DNA of 64,000 nt from Bradyrhizobium daqingense (GTDB taxonomy: Bacteria; Pseudomonadota; Alphaproteobacteria; Rhizobiales; Xanthobacteraceae). The DNA lies in NCBI RefSeq assembly GCF_021044685.1, contig NZ_CP088014.1, forward strand, positions 3,024,001 to 3,088,000, read 5' to 3'. Shown here piece by piece: positions 60,558 through 64,000 of the stretch; within the stretch, counting starts at the first letter, position 1, and each line of letters starts with the position of its first letter. The translations under genes and the position numbers were made by a program. Under the pieces are notes generated by a model. That model ran no database searches, was not told the origin of the DNA, and was given only the letters and a program-made list of their open reading frames with translations.

Positions 60558-60615
60558 GCACGCGCAGGCCGACCGCGTCACAACCCCGCTTTAAACTCAC
60601 AGGTCGACAGGCGCG

Positions 60616-60873
60616 ATGATCCCGACTTGGTACGTCACCTTTGAAATCCGACAACGCGGCGTTTTGCCGAGGCAGCGCAGTCCACGCGAGACGCGGACGT
60701 TTGCGACCGAGGACGAAGCCAAGTCGTTCGCGCGCGCCAAGCTCGATGAAGGCCTCTCTGTTTTTGCCGGTACGATCAATCCTCACGTTCCAAGACGGGT
60801 CATTCCGGCGCCAGCCATCCACGCGTGGCTCAGCGATGACGGTCCTCCGCCCCCAGAAGCCTCGAGCGCTTAA
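60616..60873 (+). CDS. Small hypothetical protein downstream of an FNR/FixK box
   Basis: This 85-residue protein reads MIPTWYVTFEIRQRGVLPRQ, then RETRTFATEDEAKSFARAKLDEGLSVFAGTINPHVPRR, then a Pro-rich end. The middle looks like a small beta-hairpin plus helix (edited-in-place sensor or binding fold), with no cysteines or membrane segment. I do not recognise a named domain. The ATG has AGG nearby, and a perfect FNR/FixK box lies 59 bases upstream, which supports a real, oxygen-controlled gene. Confidence 0.7.
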   Translation: MIPTWYVTFEIRQRGVLPRQRSPRETRTFATEDEAKSFARAKLDEGLSVFAGTINPHVPRRVIPAPAIHAWLSDDGPPPPEASSA

Positions 60874-61041
60874 GCACGCCACAGTGCACAGAGATAGCCT
60901 TCGTGTGTTGCCATTTTGGCACGGGCTCCGAGCCCATGCCGCGTAAGCTTCCTCATACTCGTAAGTCTGACGCATCCGCAAAAGCGCTACCTGCGGACGA
61001 CCAGACAAATTGGAACGAAAGAGCAAAAAGGGGACGAGACC

Positions 61042-61797
61042 ATGAGGAAATTTACGACGGCTGCGATCGGCTTCGTGGCACTGAGTCTGGCGGCTCCCGC
61101 CATGGCGGCCGACATGGCCGTCAAGGCGCCGCCGCCGGCACCAGTGATGGCGGTCTACAATTGGAGCGGCTTCTACATCGGCGCCAACGGAGGCTGGGGG
61201 CAAAGCCGTGGTTGTGTCGACTTCGTCACGCCCGCTGGGGCGTTGGCAGATGGCTGCGCCGATCGCTCCGGAGGCCTCGTCGGTGGACAGATCGGGTACC
61301 GCTGGCAAATGAATCAGTTCGTCCTTGGTCTGGAAGCTCAGGGCGATTGGGCCGACATCGAGAACACGCGCGTCAGTCTGATTGATCCATTGATCTCGAC
61401 GACGGGCAAGATCGATGGCATTGGGCTGTTCACGGCTCAGATTGGTTGGGCATGGAACGCTTCGCTGCTCTACGTGAAGGGCGGCGCCGCGGTGACCCGC
61501 AATCGCTTCGACGTATTCAACAATCTCACCGGCGTCGGCTTGGCTTCGGCAGGTCATACGCGCTGGGGCGGAGCCCTGGGTGTCGGCTGGGAATATGGTT
61601 TCGCGCCGAACTGGTCGGTCGGTATCGAATATGACCATCTCTGGATGGGACGCGACGATTTCGGCTTCGCAGGCGTGGTCACTCCCGGCGGGTTCGCCCT
61701 CACCGGCAGCGGGGTCAGCCAGGATGTGGACATGATCACGCTTCGGTTGAACTACCGCTTCGGCGGGTTCGGTGCGCCGGTCGCGGCTCGCTATTGA
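61042..61797 (+). CDS. Outer-membrane beta-barrel protein (Omp25/RopB-like)
   Basis: This 251-residue protein has a signal peptide MRKFTTAAIGFVALSLAAPAMAA. The rest is an eight-strand barrel of the OMP_b-brl family: YNWSGFYIGANGGWGQS is the usual first strand. GGLVGGQIGYRWQMNQFVLGLEAQGDWADI, GWAWNASLLYVKGGAAVTRNRF and WEYGFAPNWSVGIEYDHLWMG follow. It closes with ITLRLNYRF, the terminal strand with aromatic end. Two Cys (GCVD, DGCAD) near strand 2 may pair. Rhizobial relatives are abundant surface proteins. A strong terminator follows 24 bases after the stop. Confidence 0.92.
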   Translation: MRKFTTAAIGFVALSLAAPAMAADMAVKAPPPAPVMAVYNWSGFYIGANGGWGQSRGCVDFVTPAGALADGCADRSGGLVGGQIGYRWQMNQFVLGLEAQGDWADIENTRVSLIDPLISTTGKIDGIGLFTAQIGWAWNASLLYVKGGAAVTRNRFDVFNNLTGVGLASAGHTRWGGALGVGWEYGFAPNWSVGIEYDHLWMGRDDFGFAGVVTPGGFALTGSGVSQDVDMITLRLNYRFGGFGAPVAARY

Positions 61798-61820
61798 TCT
61801 TGTGTCTTCCCGGTGAACTC

Positions 61821-61848
61821 AGACCCCGGCCATCGACCGGGGTCTTTT
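61821..61848 (+). terminator. Rho-independent terminator
   Basis: A perfect 9-base stem, AGACCCCGG (61821-61829) and CCGGGGTCT (61837-61845), around a 7-base loop, followed directly by T residues to 61848. It lies 24 bases after the outer-membrane protein stop and should end its transcript. Confidence 0.9.
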
Positions 61849-61885
61849 CATTCGAAGCCGACGAACACACGAAGGATGTCCGGCG

Positions 61886-62010
61886 TCAGCTCCTGAGATC
61901 ATCCAGCGCGGCGAGTTTGCTTCCTGTCGAGCAGGACGATGTGACGCTGGTTGTTTTCGATGAAGTCGAGGATACCAAGCTCGCGCAGCTGCCCGAGAGC
62001 ATGCTCACGC
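61886..62010 (-). pseudogene. Probable 3' remnant of a Crp/Fnr-type regulator
   Basis: On the minus strand a fragment reads ALGQLRELGILDFIENNQRHIVLLDR. After a shift of frame near 61920 it continues KLAALDDLRS and stops at 61886. Together they resemble the recognition-helix/wing end of Crp/Fnr regulators. No N-terminal sensor part is found upstream, and 62011-62224 holds nothing I recognise. The match rests on about 35 residues. Confidence 0.4.
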
Positions 62011-62224
62011 CGGTGGCGACTGCGGACCGGGACAACGCGGGTCAAGGGGTTATGCGTCGCGAGGACCACGGTCCGGCAGACATGCCGGGCGGTGCGAAGG
62101 TGCCTTCGGTGGCAGGGGGCATGTGCGCTCAATACGAATAGGCGCCATGTGCATCGGCGCCCGGATCATCGCCGCACGCATTGCCTTCGTGATCAGTGTG
62201 TATCACGACCAGAGGTCGCACGGA

Positions 62225-62677
62225 TTACCAGGACCGGTACGCAAACCAAGCAAACGGTCCCTGACGCGCCGCCAGAACCATCCGCGACGTCGCGTGTCGC
62301 TTCGACCGCATGGCAACGTGTTGGGACTTGCGCGGCCGCTCGCGATCGACGACCTCGCGCGTAGGCGGATCCGTGCGCGCTATGGCGGGTGAATCGGCAA
62401 GCGCTGGAGTTTTTGCCCGGGTAATCGGCGGCTCTGCACGGTCGAGAGGAGCCGCGGCCTGCGCTGTCGCGATATCAGCCGGCGTCGCGACGATGACCAG
62501 CATGCTGGTATCGAGGACCACGCGCTCGGGCCAATTGCGATCCGAGTGAATGCGTATTGCCGGTTGATCCGTGGCCGTCTTCTCGACGACCGGGGCCTCG
62601 GTCAGACAAAAGTCCGCAACGAACAGGAGCGCGAGCAGCGCTGCGCCAACCTTCCAGAAATACGCCAACAACGGCAT
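62225..62677 (-). CDS. Single-span membrane-anchored hypothetical protein
   Basis: This 150-residue protein opens MPLLAYFWKVGAALLALLFVADFCL, one membrane anchor. PVVEKTATDQPAIRIHSDRNWPERVVLDTSM follows, then a low-complexity Ala/Pro/Arg region, and it ends GPFAWFAYRSW. This N-terminal pattern is familiar from many small Bradyrhizobium proteins annotated as hypothetical, with IRIHSDRxWPERVV as the conserved core. The function is unknown. I chose ATG 62677, which places the membrane segment first. A perfect FNR/FixK box lies about 86 bases upstream. Confidence 0.75.
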   Translation of the reverse strand: MPLLAYFWKVGAALLALLFVADFCLTEAPVVEKTATDQPAIRIHSDRNWPERVVLDTSMLVIVATPADIATAQAAAPLDRAEPPITRAKTPALADSPAIARTDPPTREVVDRERPRKSQHVAMRSKRHATSRMVLAARQGPFAWFAYRSW

Positions 62678-62756
62678 CTCAGTCGCTCCGTGCCCCCACA
62701 ATGGGCCCAGCTTGCGACAACGTCGCGCCATTTTTGGAATGGTTGCGTGTGCTAGC

Positions 62757-62770
62757 TTGATTCAGATCAA
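62757..62770. promoter_or_regulatory. Perfect FNR/FixK box
   Basis: TTGAT-TCAG-ATCAA is a perfect dyad between two divergent genes. Its centre is about 86 bases before the ATG at 62677 (minus) and about 165 bases before the ATG at 62929 (plus). The minus gene fits a usual leader best, but either or both may be controlled by it. Confidence 0.75.
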
Positions 62771-62928
62771 GCGTACCGAGAGATCTCTTGGGCTCGGGCA
62801 TTCGTCGCCCTGTAGCTCTGATCTCGCAGCTTCGGCTAAGACGTGCACGCACAATTGTATTGAAGTTTGGAGCAAGAGAGAGATTTTCGCACGCAGAAAC
62901 CGGCAAAAATCGAAATCAGGAGCTGAAG

Positions 62929-63213
62929 ATGACGCGTCCGCTTTTCGCAATTTTATCGGTTGGCATTATCATGGTGTCGACGGCCTCGGTCTCGTCTGCT
63001 GGAGAGCGAAAGTATCGTCATGGCTATGTCGCCCCGAGCGGTCCCATGGATCGCTACTGCTTGCAGGGACGGATATGGGGGTATCCGGGAAACTGCCAAT
63101 TCGCGACCTATGAGCAGTGCGTGGCAAGCGCTTCAGGCACGAATTCCTATTGCGGCGTCAATCCGAGCTACGCCTTCGCGTATGACCCTCGCAGTCAGTG
63201 GTATCCGCGTTAG
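62929..63213 (+). CDS. DUF3551 small secreted protein
   Basis: The protein has 94 residues. The signal peptide is LFAILSVGIIMVSTASVSSA. The mature part has MDRYCLQGRIWGYPGNCQFATYEQCVASASGTNSYCGVNP, a four-Cys pattern (YC, NC, QC, YC) that defines DUF3551, plus a Tyr/Trp-rich end. The family is almost limited to Bradyrhizobiaceae and is uncharacterised. Two periplasmic disulphides are expected. AGGAG lies seven bases before the ATG. It may be expressed at low oxygen via the upstream FNR/FixK box, which is weaker evidence because of the distance. Confidence 0.88.
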   Translation: MTRPLFAILSVGIIMVSTASVSSAGERKYRHGYVAPSGPMDRYCLQGRIWGYPGNCQFATYEQCVASASGTNSYCGVNPSYAFAYDPRSQWYPR

Positions 63214-63393
63214 GGATGTTGATCCGCCACCCGGCAATTCCCCGATGATGCCATTGTGCCAGTGTTTTGCCCGACGGAGCAAGGCGCGCGCGGCCGTCGC
63301 CCCGGTGATGTTTGCCCACGCGTAAGCCATTGATTCCACGGCCCCCGTCTACTGTGCATGGGGTTGTTTTGGCAGCTTGGTTTTTGAAGAGGG

Positions 63394-64000
63394 CTACCCC
63401 GCGCCCAGCGCGACCGCGACATTGTAGGTCACGAGGCTCGCCGCGTAGGCCAGCACCAGCATGTAGGTGAAGGTCACGCCCATCCAGGCCCAGCTTCCGG
63501 TCTCGCGCCGGATCACGGCCAGCGTCGAGGCGCATTGCGGGGCGAAGATGTACCAGGCCAGCATCGACAGCGCGGTCGCCAGCGACCATTTCGTCGCCAG
63601 CACCTGGCCGACCTGCTCGGCCGCCTCCTTGCCGCCCTCGATCGCATAGACCGTGCCGAGCGCCGCGACCGCGACCTCGCGCGCCGCCATGCCGGGGATC
63701 AGGGCGACTGCGATCTGCCAGTTGAACCCGACCGGCGCGAGCAGCGGCTCCAGCGCCTTGCCGATCATCGCCGCCAGGCTGAAATCGATCGCCGGCTCGG
63801 TCGCGCCCGCCGGCGGCTGCGGGAACGAGGCCAGGAACCAGATCAGCACCATCATCGAGAAGATCGTGGTGCCAGCGCGCACCAGGAACATCTTGGCGCG
63901 GGTGTAGATGCCGATCGCGATCGATTTCGGACGCGGCATCTTGTAGTCCGGCAGCTCCAGCATGAACGGCGCCGGCGCAAAGTCGCGCAGCATGAAGAAT
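63394..64000 (-). CDS. feoB: Ferrous iron transporter FeoB, C-terminal part (5' part outside window)
   Basis: The minus strand runs open from the window edge to a TAG at 63394, giving about 201 C-terminal residues. PFMLELPDYKMPRP is the FeoB signature before the last membrane block. GFNWQIAVALIPGMAAREVAVAALGTVYAI is its gate/core helix, and YIFAPQCASTLAVIRRETGSWAWMG the late helix with the conserved Cys. FeoB imports Fe2+ across the inner membrane under low oxygen. The GTPase half lies beyond base 64000. Its presence fits the FNR/FixK boxes nearby. Confidence 0.95.
   Translation of the reverse strand, partial: FFMLRDFAPAPFMLELPDYKMPRPKSIAIGIYTRAKMFLVRAGTTIFSMMVLIWFLASFPQPPAGATEPAIDFSLAAMIGKALEPLLAPVGFNWQIAVALIPGMAAREVAVAALGTVYAIEGGKEAAEQVGQVLATKWSLATALSMLAWYIFAPQCASTLAVIRRETGSWAWMGVTFTYMLVLAYAASLVTYNVAVALGAG

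Noticed and set aside
60454..61638. A long N-terminal extension of the GNAT frame on the minus strand
   Set aside because: It runs antisense through the outer-membrane protein gene and has no family sequence. The acetyltransferase begins at about 60453.

Overview
The window is GC-rich and dense, with gene content typical of Rhizobiales. The best fit is Bradyrhizobium or a close relative. Support for this comes from DUF2336 and DUF3551 proteins, a CYP199-like P450, TRAP and branched-chain-type binding proteins, FNR/FixK boxes, and several families of intergenic palindromic repeats of a type I associate with this genus. The genus call is from recognition, not from a search. I see no rRNA, tRNA or CRISPR, and only one insertion sequence, so this looks like ordinary chromosome.

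Layout. 1-9.8 kb: the end of a phytoene-desaturase-like flavoenzyme, a fused MFS/spermidine synthase, a periplasmic glycerophosphodiesterase, an L,D-transpeptidase, a YadGH-type ABC exporter, a secreted lipase-like protein and an alpha/beta hydrolase divergent from a CGNR zinc-finger regulator. 10.5-13.5 kb: a MarR regulator divergent from a binding protein plus CYP199-like P450, probably an aromatic-acid module. 13.6-17.1 kb: two lipoproteins, a LysM-tailed paralogue of the lipase-like protein, and a complete 931-bp IS5-type element that has jumped into a palindromic repeat. 17.2-25.6 kb: tartrate/malate-type dehydrogenase with divergent LysR regulator, aspartate-dehydrogenase-like enzyme, PQQ-type sugar dehydrogenase, membrane methyltransferase, epimerase, DUF962 protein, OmpA-like and Cys-rich secreted proteins. 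25.7-32.5 kb: orphan HicB, a UvrD/PcrA helicase carrying an in-frame palindromic repeat, a thioesterase, a GlcD-type oxidase and a secreted caspase-like protein. 32.9-38 kb: a TRAP uptake operon ending in a 2-hydroxyacid dehydrogenase, then an orphan ABC binding protein.

38.3-49 kb is signalling-rich: a GGDEF-EAL protein, an MFS carrier, a 1123-residue SAM-cyclase-ATPase protein, a wrecked PAS-GGDEF-EAL pseudogene and a Crp/Fnr regulator. 48.9-51 kb: a TetR regulator and a P450 share a region with a long palindromic operator. 51-60 kb: an AsmA-like giant, a DUF2336 operon and a KaiC-like ATPase coupled to a hybrid histidine kinase with no KaiA or KaiB nearby. 60-64 kb: small secreted or unknown proteins with two perfect FNR/FixK boxes, an outer-membrane barrel with a clear terminator, and the C-terminal half of FeoB, which suggests low-oxygen and iron-related expression.

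The most unusual structures are the repeat inside the helicase gene, the IS inside a repeat, and the KaiC-kinase pair. Nothing here is convincingly a wholly new system.
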